Assembly (NCBI GenBank): GCA_017631875.1
Contig: JAGBSL010000006.1
Location: 1-64,000 of the forward strand
Length of the DNA stretch: 64,000 nucleotides
Direction: 5' to 3'
DNA from: Bacteroidales bacterium
GTDB taxonomy: Bacteria; Bacteroidota; Bacteroidia; Bacteroidales; UBA932
Under the pieces are notes generated by a model. That model was not told the origin of the DNA, did not search any database, and saw only the letters and a program-made list of their open reading frames with translations. Both the position numbers and the translations under genes were made by a program. Shown piece after piece: positions 1 to 7,976 of the stretch (positions are counted from its first letter, which is position 1; each line of letters starts with the position of its first letter).

Positions 1-175
1 TATTGAAGTCAATCAGGATATATGAGCGATATTCTTCCTTCGCAAACTTTTCAACTATAGTCGATTTACCAATACGACGAGCGCCTTCAATCAGAAGCGC
101 AGTCTGGCCATTGCTCTTACGTTTCCACTCTCCGATGGCATTATAAATCTTACGTTTAAATACTCTTTTTTCCAT
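1..175 (-). CDS. AAA_14-type ATPase, N-terminal part (cut by window edge)
   Basis: Reading the minus strand from ATG at 173-175 gives an open frame of 58 codons to the window edge. It contains a P-loop of the form EGARRIGKST near residues 29-38, followed by an acidic/hydrophobic stretch (YILIDFN) typical of the AAA_14 domain. In Bacteroidales these ATPases usually continue into a C-terminal DUF4143 nuclease-like domain, and the family is abundant in gut Bacteroidetes but biologically poorly understood. Only the N-terminus is visible, so completeness cannot be judged. A fragment of the opposite end of such a protein lies at 52007-52489, but it is not the same gene. Confidence 0.75.
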   Translation of the reverse strand, partial: MEKRVFKRKIYNAIGEWKRKSNGQTALLIEGARRIGKSTIVEKFAKEEYRSYILIDFN

Positions 176-241
176 ATCGCCCATATTTACCAGCAAATAT
201 AATGATAAATTGCAGATAATCAATAACTAACAAAAATCTTT

Positions 242-327
242 CCCGATTCCCCCAAGATTTTATACACCCAAACCCCCGATTCCCCCGAGATTTTTAAAGC
301 CATTTTCCCGGGTTTCCCCAAGATTTT
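242..327. repeat. three imperfect direct repeats of a C-rich/AT 21-mer
   Basis: Three copies of a motif approximating CCCGATTCCCCCAAGATTTT lie at about 242-262, 276-296 and 307-327. The third copy is more diverged (CCCGGGTTTCCCCAAGATTTT-like). They sit between the start of the AAA_14 ATPase and the end of the integrase remnant. They may be promoter-proximal repeats of the ATPase gene or remains of an integration site. Function unknown. Confidence 0.6.
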
Positions 328-649
328 AAGAATTCAACTTCAGGAGTCTTGAGTTGAACTCCATCTGCTGAGAGAGAGGGAAAGCATCGATATAGCGGTT
401 AGTGATATTACTATCGACTGAGTGACCCATACTCTCGGATATGTAGTTATGAGGAACTCCGGCATGAGTGAGGTTGGTTGCGAAAGAGTGTCTGCACCAT
501 GTGCAGCTCGGCTGCACCTCCCAGCCCATACTCTTGACAAGACGACGGATACGTTTCCTCTTTTCGATTGGCGCTTGTGCATCACCATAAATGCCAGGAA
601 ACACCAAGGATCCCTTGACAGGTGGGGCAGCAATCTGATCAAGGATAAC
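326..649 (-). pseudogene. tyrosine recombinase, C-terminal remnant
   Basis: The minus frame encodes about 107 residues that match only the C-terminal catalytic part of a Bacteroides-type phage integrase: TWCRHSFATNL (box with the second catalytic Arg), MGHS (His/Trp position) and NRYID with the likely Tyr nucleophile. The frame opens immediately after an in-frame TAG at 650-652, and no N-terminal arm- or core-binding domain precedes it, so the gene is truncated. No good start codon is present. It is probably a remnant of a former mobile element; the neighbouring C-rich repeats could belong to the same scar. Confidence 0.75.
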
Positions 650-667
650 CTACGTATTTTCAAGTAC

Positions 668-1162
668 TTACTTATTTAAAAAGAACTTCAGGACTGAATC
701 CCAATCGGGATACTGCGGTGAGCCGAAATGAATATGACGACTGCCAAAGAGTCCGGCACCGTGTGCTGTCCTATCGTCTATGAGCCAGGCACCCGGTTGA
801 AGGCACAGATTCTTGTGATGGGAGAGTATGAGTCTCTTATAGAAGACTCCTCCGGGTTTATCCGAATCCAAATGCTCCTTCACCCATAGAGCCTTATCCG
901 TCCATGCGCTCGGATTGCCCCACGGTGCGGTCGACAATATATACAAGTCATATCGTCCACATGCGGCCAATGCCTTCACCGCATCGATTGCGCCCGGCAT
1001 CGGGTCCATCAATGAAAACAGTCCGGGGATATCATCATAGTGAGGCTTTCCCGTGCCGTCATCCTTGAACATTTCCTTGGTTGCAGCAGGAACCTTGTTC
1101 AGGCCAGACTGAAAATCCACCAGAACATTGTCCATATCAAAGAAAATAATTTCTTTTTGCAT
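668..1162 (-). CDS. 5'(3')-deoxyribonucleotidase-like HAD phosphatase
   Basis: A 164-residue HAD-superfamily phosphatase of the NT5C (PF06941) type, predicted to dephosphorylate deoxyribonucleoside monophosphates in the cytoplasm. Motif I is FFDMDNVLVDF near the N-terminus, with the nucleophile and acid/base Asp pair; motif II is in ILSTAPW; the Lys after the cap (SHHKN) and the acidic motif IV (WLIDDRT) are all present. Length is normal for the family. I chose ATG at 1160-1162 although a GTG lies one codon upstream. It is a stand-alone gene followed downstream by the recombinase remnant. Confidence 0.85.
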   Translation of the reverse strand: MQKEIIFFDMDNVLVDFQSGLNKVPAATKEMFKDDGTGKPHYDDIPGLFSLMDPMPGAIDAVKALAACGRYDLYILSTAPWGNPSAWTDKALWVKEHLDSDKPGGVFYKRLILSHHKNLCLQPGAWLIDDRTAHGAGLFGSRHIHFGSPQYPDWDSVLKFFLNK

Positions 1163-1218
1163 CACTCAATACTCTTTCAACCAACTTTTTACAATATGTC
1201 GCGAATCTTATGTAGGTA

Positions 1219-2691
1219 TCAAAGACTCATAGAGCCGAACTCCGAAAGCACCTTCTGTTGCTTAAGCTCCAGATCATTCTTTAACTTAGCGGGGTCGCTT
1301 TCAAACATTTTCGTCTCGCCTATTGCATCAGCAAAGCCGTCTCCCTCCTTCCGGAAAGACTGTACAGCGTCCGCGGAAATCGGACGATCGGGCTCTATCT
1401 GCTCCCTTATCACCTCTGCAATATCCTTCGCGATAGCCAGATATCTGCCGTCAGTGACCAGGACATCATATGCTACACGCATAGTCAATGCGCTACAGCT
1501 GACTCCACCTCCCATCCTGCACATTATATTTGACGAAACAACGCTCTTCAAGAGGTCAGTATTGTCCAGACACACCTTCAGGTCACGTGACTCCAGCTTG
1601 CCGGAGAGTGCCTCTCGAATGCTTTGCAACAGATGCTCATCAGCCTCCAATACTGTGCTTCCGTACTCTTTGCCATTCACGACGAGCTTTGGTAACCGGC
1701 CACACGACGACAGGCGCCACAGATGCACCTGATAATCGGCTGATTTCGTAGTTGCAAGGAGAAATATGAACCAATGACGCCTGCCTCTGGCTACACTGTT
1801 ATCCTTCAGGCGCTGCAGATCGCTCATAAAATGCAGTGCCTGTGCCTTTACCTCCTCCTGATTCTCAGATATTTCCTCAAGGCGCGACTTACGCATCGAA
1901 TAGAATCCGAACGGTTCATCATAATCGGGCGCAAGCTCACGGCTGACATAATTGAACTCTCCCATTGCCGCAAGATTATATGCAAAATTACCGGTTCCCA
2001 GCTCGGTCAACGCAACAGGGGCCACTATAGTGACATCAGAACCCCTATCCAGAAAACATCCATATTCCGTATTTACGGGAAAATGCACCACAACCAGGTC
2101 ATCCCAAACAGTTTTGCCTTTTGCCGTAGCCAGGTTCATCATGCGCATGTCAGGACAGTTATTTACCGCAGCCACAACATCGTCCTCGCTCATTCCGGTC
2201 TTCATCTTTATATATGGAATAGTCCTGAACCTTGGAACGCCTCTCAGTGAGACCTTATTTCCCTTATCATTTACAAAATAAGAGTCTGGCTGTGGAATGC
2301 GGCGGAAGCGTTTATGCAGAGACTTGCTGTCCTTCTGCACCTTCTCGTCTTTCTTTTCCTCACTCATCGCATCAAGGAGTCCGGAACCTATCAAACCGGC
2401 CGGCACCGCAAAGATGGCAATTCCAAGTATTCCCACCAATGTACCTATAATCTGTCCGACAATTGTCGCAGGAGGATTTGCAATATCTGCCGGATCCTCA
2501 ACATATTTTACAACCACCCATACCAAGGCATCACCAAATGAATAATGATTGCTACCGCCTTTCTCTGCCACCCACATAGCGACTGTGAATATTAGTGTTA
2601 TTGAAATCAATATGACGAGCGACGTTAAAATTTCACGGCGCGTAGCTTCATACGCCTTCTTGAACATGCTGACACCGAAAAGTACCTTCAT
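1219..2691 (-). CDS. two-TM channel-like membrane protein with unusual pore loop
   Basis: About 490 residues. Two membrane segments flank a pore-loop-like region, arranged as in two-TM potassium channels (Ion_trans_2): TM1 covers EILTSLVILISITLIFTVAM, a loop starts with SFGDALVWVVVKY, and TM2 covers GTLVGILGIAIFAVPAGLIG. The GYG selectivity filter is absent; KYVEDPADIANPP stands in its place, so ion selectivity is unclear. The remaining ~370 residues are a soluble cytoplasmic-type region I do not recognise. Starts at 2691 and 2667 (MFKKAYEATRRE) are both possible; 2691 follows a TATCTTTG promoter box by about 28 nt. It is divergently transcribed from the deacetylase gene. Confidence 0.6.
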   Translation of the reverse strand: MKVLFGVSMFKKAYEATRREILTSLVILISITLIFTVAMWVAEKGGSNHYSFGDALVWVVVKYVEDPADIANPPATIVGQIIGTLVGILGIAIFAVPAGLIGSGLLDAMSEEKKDEKVQKDSKSLHKRFRRIPQPDSYFVNDKGNKVSLRGVPRFRTIPYIKMKTGMSEDDVVAAVNNCPDMRMMNLATAKGKTVWDDLVVVHFPVNTEYGCFLDRGSDVTIVAPVALTELGTGNFAYNLAAMGEFNYVSRELAPDYDEPFGFYSMRKSRLEEISENQEEVKAQALHFMSDLQRLKDNSVARGRRHWFIFLLATTKSADYQVHLWRLSSCGRLPKLVVNGKEYGSTVLEADEHLLQSIREALSGKLESRDLKVCLDNTDLLKSVVSSNIMCRMGGGVSCSALTMRVAYDVLVTDGRYLAIAKDIAEVIREQIEPDRPISADAVQSFRKEGDGFADAIGETKMFESDPAKLKNDLELKQQKVLSEFGSMSL

Positions 2692-2718
2692 AAAAATACA
2701 CTTAAATAGTAACAATAT

Positions 2719-2726
2719 CAAAGATA
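2719..2726 (-). promoter_or_regulatory. Bacteroidetes -7 box (TATCTTTG)
   Basis: TATCTTTG on the minus strand matches the TAnnTTTG -7 consensus and would start transcription about 20 nt before the 2691 start codon of the channel-like gene. No clear -33 TTTG is seen. Confidence 0.45.
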
Positions 2727-2739
2727 GAGATTTTATTGT

Positions 2740-2747
2740 TAAATTTG
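2740..2747 (+). promoter_or_regulatory. Bacteroidetes -7 box (TAAATTTG)
   Basis: TAAATTTG matches TAnnTTTG and lies 30 nt before the ATG of the deacetylase gene. It forms a divergent promoter region with the box at 2719-2726. The -33 element is weak. Confidence 0.45.
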
Positions 2748-2776
2748 TAGGCAAACTACTTCAAAAACGACGAACT

Positions 2777-3508
2777 ATGACCAGACTACTTTCCTTAGCA
2801 CTCCTGCCGCTCATCATGCTTTCATGCGCATGCAGCTCGAATACAAAAGAAAACAAGAACGAGGCTCCTGCCCAGGAGACCGCCGAGATGCTTATCGCAT
2901 TGAGCTTCGACGACGGCCCGAATGACGTAACGACGCCTAAGGTGCTCGACATCCTCGAGGAGTACCAGGTTCCGGCCTCGTTCTTCGTGATCGGACAGAA
3001 CATCAATGACCAGACAGCAAAGCAGATGACAAGGGCCATCTCTCTGGGCTGCGAGATCCAGAACCACTCCTTCACTCATGGATTCATGACCCAGATGTCA
3101 AAGGAACAGATCGAGGAGGAGATCCGAAAGACTGACGAGATCATAGAGAAATATACAGGCACACGCTCATGGATGTTCCGTCCTCCTTACATTGACGTGA
3201 ATGCGGCAATGCACGAGACAATCGGCCACACATTCATCTGCGGCGTAGGCTGCTTCGACTGGGAGCCTCAGCGTTCGGCACAGGAAAGATACGACATCCT
3301 GATGGCAAGCCTCAAGGACGGCGACATCGTGCTGCTTCACGACATGACCGGAAACGACAACACGGTGGAGGCGCTCAGAATGCTCATTCCCGAGATGAAG
3401 AAGAAGGGATACACATTCGTGACCGTATCACAGCTTTACGAAAAGAAAGGCATCAAGCCTACTGCCCACAACGGCATCTTATACAGCAACGTACTCCAAA
3501 CCGAGTAA
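2777..3508 (+). CDS. polysaccharide deacetylase (NodB-type) lipoprotein
   Basis: A 243-residue protein. The signal peptide MTRLLSLALLPLIMLSCAC ends in a lipobox-like Leu-Ser-Cys, so it is probably a lipoprotein. The NodB domain follows, with SFDDGP (catalytic Asp and metal Asp), the metal-binding NHSFTH motif, RPPY and the late LHD motif. The family removes N- or O-acetyl groups from peptidoglycan or surface glycans using a divalent metal. The ATG at 2777 is preferred over upstream starts because it begins the signal peptide. Only 3 nt separate its stop from the next gene, so the two are very likely co-transcribed and act in the envelope. Confidence 0.88.
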   Translation: MTRLLSLALLPLIMLSCACSSNTKENKNEAPAQETAEMLIALSFDDGPNDVTTPKVLDILEEYQVPASFFVIGQNINDQTAKQMTRAISLGCEIQNHSFTHGFMTQMSKEQIEEEIRKTDEIIEKYTGTRSWMFRPPYIDVNAAMHETIGHTFICGVGCFDWEPQRSAQERYDILMASLKDGDIVLLHDMTGNDNTVEALRMLIPEMKKKGYTFVTVSQLYEKKGIKPTAHNGILYSNVLQTE

Positions 3509-3511
3509 ACT

Positions 3512-6304
3512 ATGAAAAAACGTCTGATACTTCTGCTGGCACTTGTCTTTGCCGGCATTCCGGCATTTGCACAGTACACATATCTTGTGAATAAATGTCA
3601 GGTAATTAACTCCGAAAAGTGCAAAATATACAAGTACAACGGCTCGTCGTCCCACAAGCTGGAGATGGCCGGAGGCGAATACGGCTACGGAGGATTCAAC
3701 TTCTATGACGAGGGAGCCTTCGTCACGTTCGACCTTGGAGGTCAGTACGAAACACTCACATTCACGATGGGACACGATGAAAGGTGTACCGAGGACGTCG
3801 GCGTGGTGACCGTAACTGCTGACGAAAAGAAGATCCTTGACGAGAAGATCAGGGGGTATGAGATTCCAAGGAAATACACTCTGAATGTCGCCGGCGTGAA
3901 GGAAATCACATTCAGGATCGTCATGGAAGACCTCGACATGATAGTAGCAGATGCCGTGCTCTGGAAGAAGGGACAGACGATCACCGAGGTCCGCAAGTCA
4001 AAATCGGAAACGCCAAAGGTAAGGGAGCTGGTCAAAGACATCAAGCCATACTATGTCAGCAACTTCACCACCATCGTCACCCCCGAGGAGGGAAGCAAGA
4101 TCAGACTCAACAGAAGAGTGTACGATTACGGCATCCGTGGCAACATGACCATGGCGCTTATCGGAGCATATAACGGATTCGCGTACTTTAACGTCAAGAG
4201 GCAATACACCAAGCTGAGCTTCGTTGCCGGCTGCCACGACGACGTGACCGGCGGAGCGGGTTCCGGATGGATAACCGTCAAGGCCGACGGAAAGATAGTC
4301 GATGAGATAGAGATCAAGGAAGGCGACATCGCCCGGCAGATAGTCATGGACATCCCGGAATGCGACGTCCTGTCTTTCCACACAATGCAGGAGGATGGAG
4401 AGTCATACGCTGAAATCGCGGACATCAAAGTGTACCCGAAAGGCCAGGATGCCAGCTTCGCGGAGACAGAAGACGGCCTCATCCCGCCGGATCCGCGCCT
4501 GAAGACCCTGCCGGATGCCTGCAAGCTGATATCCAGCATCCCGCCATATACCGTTGTAGGAAAGGTCGAGAAGCAGATATACGACGGAGCGTCAGACTAC
4601 CTGACCTTCTCGATGGGAGGCACGAAGTTCAACGAGGGCATCATCCTCTATCAGACCGCGTCTTTCTGGGACGACAACCTCTCGGCATGTGCCATCTTCG
4701 ACGTAGGTAACGAGTTCGACTACATCAGCTTCACAGCCGGATATGTCGGAAAGAGCTGGAACATGAACGATGATTACCTCATGGTCTATGCCGACGACGA
4801 ACTCGTGTTCAGCACAGCACTGGTACCGACCTACCCTAACCAGAAGTTCATCGTTCCGATCAACAAGTGCCGCACGCTGCGCTTTGCAAATGCCGGATCC
4901 GGCACACTCGACGTGGCCGCATTCGGAGTTGCGGACATCGTGATATATAGAGGCGAGCCGGTGGAAAACGACCTGTTCGTGCACCCAGAGCCGGAATGTC
5001 CGTATGAAATCGACCTTATCGATCTGGGACGACCATACATCCATTATGTGTCGACCATGTCTGATTATAGGGACGAAATCGTGAAAGACGGCTCGACCAA
5101 GAAGGATTACTTCGAACTTGGCGGTGAGCGCATATATAAAGGATTCATCCTCCAGACCAGCACACATTTCTCGCTTGACTTCGGAGTGCTCGGCAGCGGC
5201 AACAACTCGGCCGCAGCAAGCATCGTGGGAGGAGCGGCAGTCGGAGCATCGTTCGTAGCGGGAGCTACGGCCGTCGGAGGAGCCACAGTGGGAGCTACGG
5301 TTGCACCACTGGGTGCATTCCTGCTATTGGCGGCGGGAGGCGAGGCAGTCGAGAACTCATGCGCGGCATTCAACACTTACGGAGAGTACAACAGCGTGAC
5401 CTTCAAGGTCGGATGTCTCTCTACCGCTGAGCGCAAGAGCAAGGACCACGAACTGCTGATGATCGGCGCAGACCACCAGGTCGTGGCAAACCTCAGCGTT
5501 TACGAAAGCATGGAGCCGCAGGAGATCACAGTTCCTATAAACGGCTGCGAGCAGCTCATGTTCTGGCTTGCAAACACCAACGGAACATCTGCCAAATACC
5601 TCATTTATGACATAGTGGTAAGCAAAGCCGTCAAGCCTGCCTATACCCCTGTGCCTGCGCGCATGTCGCTGCCTGTCATAGAGGAGATAAAGGGCAATGA
5701 CTACGAACTTTACGGCGACTACCAGGGAGCGCCGAACTCATACAAGTCTGACGCCGTAGACTCATATCTTACGTCTGCGCGCAACTACTACTGGAAAGTC
5801 CGCGATTACATAGAGGACTACCGCGCGGATTACATCATGTGCACGTATTACCTCGAAAGCGAGAACGGCATGATATTCAAGGCCGTGCAGCTGAAGACTT
5901 CCGAAGATTCAAGAAGCGGCTGGGATATATACGATTATTATGACGATCTTGTGAACAGACAGTTGAAGAACCTGTACGAGCTCAAGATGCAGAAGGCACA
6001 GCTGCTGCTGGACAATGTTTCCGCCAATGCCGGACTTCTTGAGCTGGGATTTGCAGCCATCGAGTACCGCAAGCACATCAAGGACTGCGCAGCACTCGTC
6101 AAGGCATGCTTCCCTATCGTCGATCAGATGTACGAGGAGAAACTCCAGGAAGCGGCCATGATAGAGGCTATCATACGCGGAGCCTGCACCGTAGACGGCG
6201 TGTCATCGAAAGAGGATTTCGTGATATGTCCTGTCGGACCTGGAGACCAAATCCCAGACTATCCGCTCCAGCATGTGATATATTTTGATAAGATAGAAGA
6301 TTGA
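3512..6304 (+). CDS. secreted protein with about four NPCBM-like domains and an internal glycine-rich helix
   Basis: 930 residues with a Sec signal (MKKRLILLLALVFAGIPAFA, cleavage after AFA). The mature protein has four similar beta-rich units, near residues 35-150, 180-315, 340-480 and 500-700. Each contains a kGf/GF(I)-type strand, an F-x-x-G-x core and a final 'I-x-D-I-x-V/I-Y' strand, like NPCBM carbohydrate-binding modules. In the fourth unit a ~50-residue Gly/Ala/Val-rich hydrophobic stretch (residues 565-613; GGAAVG, GATAVGG repeats) interrupts the fold. The C-terminal ~200 residues are helical. It follows the deacetylase with a 3-nt gap, suggesting joint work on cell-surface or wall polysaccharide. 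NPCBM assignment is by pattern only. Confidence 0.6.
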   Translation: MKKRLILLLALVFAGIPAFAQYTYLVNKCQVINSEKCKIYKYNGSSSHKLEMAGGEYGYGGFNFYDEGAFVTFDLGGQYETLTFTMGHDERCTEDVGVVTVTADEKKILDEKIRGYEIPRKYTLNVAGVKEITFRIVMEDLDMIVADAVLWKKGQTITEVRKSKSETPKVRELVKDIKPYYVSNFTTIVTPEEGSKIRLNRRVYDYGIRGNMTMALIGAYNGFAYFNVKRQYTKLSFVAGCHDDVTGGAGSGWITVKADGKIVDEIEIKEGDIARQIVMDIPECDVLSFHTMQEDGESYAEIADIKVYPKGQDASFAETEDGLIPPDPRLKTLPDACKLISSIPPYTVVGKVEKQIYDGASDYLTFSMGGTKFNEGIILYQTASFWDDNLSACAIFDVGNEFDYISFTAGYVGKSWNMNDDYLMVYADDELVFSTALVPTYPNQKFIVPINKCRTLRFANAGSGTLDVAAFGVADIVIYRGEPVENDLFVHPEPECPYEIDLIDLGRPYIHYVSTMSDYRDEIVKDGSTKKDYFELGGERIYKGFILQTSTHFSLDFGVLGSGNNSAAASIVGGAAVGASFVAGATAVGGATVGATVAPLGAFLLLAAGGEAVENSCAAFNTYGEYNSVTFKVGCLSTAERKSKDHELLMIGADHQVVANLSVYESMEPQEITVPINGCEQLMFWLANTNGTSAKYLIYDIVVSKAVKPAYTPVPARMSLPVIEEIKGNDYELYGDYQGAPNSYKSDAVDSYLTSARNYYWKVRDYIEDYRADYIMCTYYLESENGMIFKAVQLKTSEDSRSGWDIYDYYDDLVNRQLKNLYELKMQKAQLLLDNVSANAGLLELGFAAIEYRKHIKDCAALVKACFPIVDQMYEEKLQEAAMIEAIIRGACTVDGVSSKEDFVICPVGPGDQIPDYPLQHVIYFDKIED

Positions 6305-6317
6305 GACCTTCAATTTT

Positions 6318-7337
6318 CTATCTTATCATCTCCCACAGAGACTTTCTGAGACTTTGGTCGAAGAGAGTCTCTGCGTCTTCTATATAGCTTCCGATGTTTC
6401 CGACGAAAGACATCAACGAGTTCATTTCGGCATTAGAGACATCCAGGACGGCATTTCCTTCCTTCAGTCCCACCGACATCTTCACCACCTCGCGACCGTC
6501 AGAGTAGCTGTAAGACCTTACCTTTACCGGCAATTTCCTGCCGAACTCTTCCCTGAGGCTTTCCTTCAAGATGTCGCCGCTCATGGACTCCTGCGTCTTC
6601 AATACGGCGAAATCATAGCAGCATGTAAGGAATGACTGGAGCTCGCCAAGCAGGTCCGCACCAAAGTCCATCTTGCTTTCCGGCACGCCCGCACCACTCC
6701 TGCGATACTCCATGCCGGACAACACATCGCTCGGCAGGCTGTAAAGCACATTCTCTCTTCTGAACGGTCCGAACTCGTCAGTCAGCACGCTCTTCAGCCT
6801 TGCCTTTATCTTCATGAGGCGCTGGCGCACATTAACCGCCGTCATGCCCAACGATTCGGCTATATCAGCAGATTTCTCACCGTCCAAAGTACGGAAGAAT
6901 ATGTCCTGATCCTGCTGGGTGAAGGTCTGGAGTATTTCCAATGCCCTCGCGCTTAACATACTCCTATACTCCTGCCTCTCCTTGGATATCATCTCATCCT
7001 CCGCATTGTCAATGTAGTCGGAACCACATCGCCTCAGCAGTTCAGAGTAATCTTCAAGAGCCACACACTTGCCGCTGCGTCTGTTCTTCTTGTCCAGGTA
7101 GTCCAGAATCGTTGTCAGCACGACCCTATACAGCCAGCCGCCGGTATTGCGTCCTGGCCTGAATGTATGTCTTGACCTGAAGACCTTCTCGCAAGACAGC
7201 TCCAGCACATCCGATCTCTCCTCCTCGGTAATTCCGTATTTCCATGCATTCCTGGCTATGATGTCCATCAGGTATTCCGAAACTTCGGAATACACCTCGG
7301 CAATCGAGTTCAACGATCTTATATCCAACCCTTCCAT
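6318..7337 (-). CDS. ECF-type sigma-70 factor with long C-terminal extension
   Basis: 339 residues. Residues 1-110 look like sigma region 2 (RNTGGWLYRVVLTTILDYLDKK), and residues 130-180 like region 4 with an HTH (EKSADIAESLGMTAVNVRQR). About 150 further residues follow that are not part of standard ECF factors; they include a Cys pair and a beta-rich segment. Typical ECF factors are near 180-200 residues, so the extension may sense or bind a partner. It lies 4 nt downstream of the 7342-7902 gene and is likely translated from the same transcript; that partner might be its regulator. Confidence 0.75.
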   Translation of the reverse strand: MEGLDIRSLNSIAEVYSEVSEYLMDIIARNAWKYGITEEERSDVLELSCEKVFRSRHTFRPGRNTGGWLYRVVLTTILDYLDKKNRRSGKCVALEDYSELLRRCGSDYIDNAEDEMISKERQEYRSMLSARALEILQTFTQQDQDIFFRTLDGEKSADIAESLGMTAVNVRQRLMKIKARLKSVLTDEFGPFRRENVLYSLPSDVLSGMEYRRSGAGVPESKMDFGADLLGELQSFLTCCYDFAVLKTQESMSGDILKESLREEFGRKLPVKVRSYSYSDGREVVKMSVGLKEGNAVLDVSNAEMNSLMSFVGNIGSYIEDAETLFDQSLRKSLWEMIR

Positions 7338-7341
7338 ATAT

Positions 7342-7902
7342 TTATCTGCTCAAAAGTTCATAAATGTCACGATACACTCCCGGACGGCACTTATAGGTCA
7401 CATCGGCTGCGAACAGCGACTGCTGGGCCTTTGCAAAGCGTGCCTGCGCTTCGTTGGCCAGGTCATAGGTCTTGGCTACATAATTACCGATACGGTGGGA
7501 TTCAAGACGGAAGCCGGCGCGTTCGCGCAGGTCGCGCAGCGCCCTGCGGCGGGCGAAGACGCCGGCGGTCTGCCATGTCTGCCAGACCTCTTTGGCGAAC
7601 TCGTGGAGACTGGCCGCAGATGCCGCTTCGAAACGGAGTTCATTTACACTGCCTCTCATCGGAGCCAACAAGGCCCCCAACTCATCTTTCAATGAATCAG
7701 CATCATACGCGGCCTCCAACTTATCCTTGCACGCCTCGTATGCACTGCAGAAAATATCAGCGGCGTCTACAGAAACCGATACCCCGTCTTCAGACAGATA
7801 CTGAAGCAGATCATAAGCCCTGACCTGCGCCTCAAGGGTCATTTTCCCAGAAGCGGCTACCTTCTGCATATCAACCGTGCATCCTGCAATAATATCTTCC
7901 AT
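7342..7902 (-). CDS. uncharacterised 186-residue soluble protein preceding the sigma factor
   Basis: I do not recognise this protein. It is mostly helical, rich in Ala, Glu and Arg, with no signal peptide or membrane segment; KEVWQTWQTAGVFARRRAL and AEAQARF-like helices stand out. The start MEDIIAG at 7902 is preferred over the weak upstream start at 7932, which would run into the divergent promoter. It is the first gene of a two-gene operon with the ECF sigma factor (4-nt gap), so a regulatory role such as anti-sigma or co-regulator is possible, but nothing in the sequence proves it. Confidence 0.6.
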   Translation of the reverse strand: MEDIIAGCTVDMQKVAASGKMTLEAQVRAYDLLQYLSEDGVSVSVDAADIFCSAYEACKDKLEAAYDADSLKDELGALLAPMRGSVNELRFEAASAASLHEFAKEVWQTWQTAGVFARRRALRDLRERAGFRLESHRIGNYVAKTYDLANEAQARFAKAQQSLFAADVTYKCRPGVYRDIYELLSR

Positions 7903-7942
7903 CACAACTGTAAATTTTCGCAAAATTAACAAAATTATGGCG

Positions 7943-7950
7943 TATCTTTG
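7943..7950 (+). promoter_or_regulatory. Bacteroidetes -7 box (TATCTTTG) of efflux operon
   Basis: TATCTTTG lies 26 nt before the ATG of the RND adaptor gene, giving a start site around 7957. The upstream -33 region is AT-rich without a clear TTTG. Confidence 0.5.
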
Positions 7951-7976
7951 CAGATTGTGGAATTTGTATACAAATT

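Noticed and set aside
242..327. CRISPR array
   Set aside because: Only three imperfect repeats with irregular short spacers and no cas genes.
422..679. Plus-strand ORF antisense to the integrase remnant
   Set aside because: No start context, no recognisable domain; antisense to a recognisable recombinase fragment.
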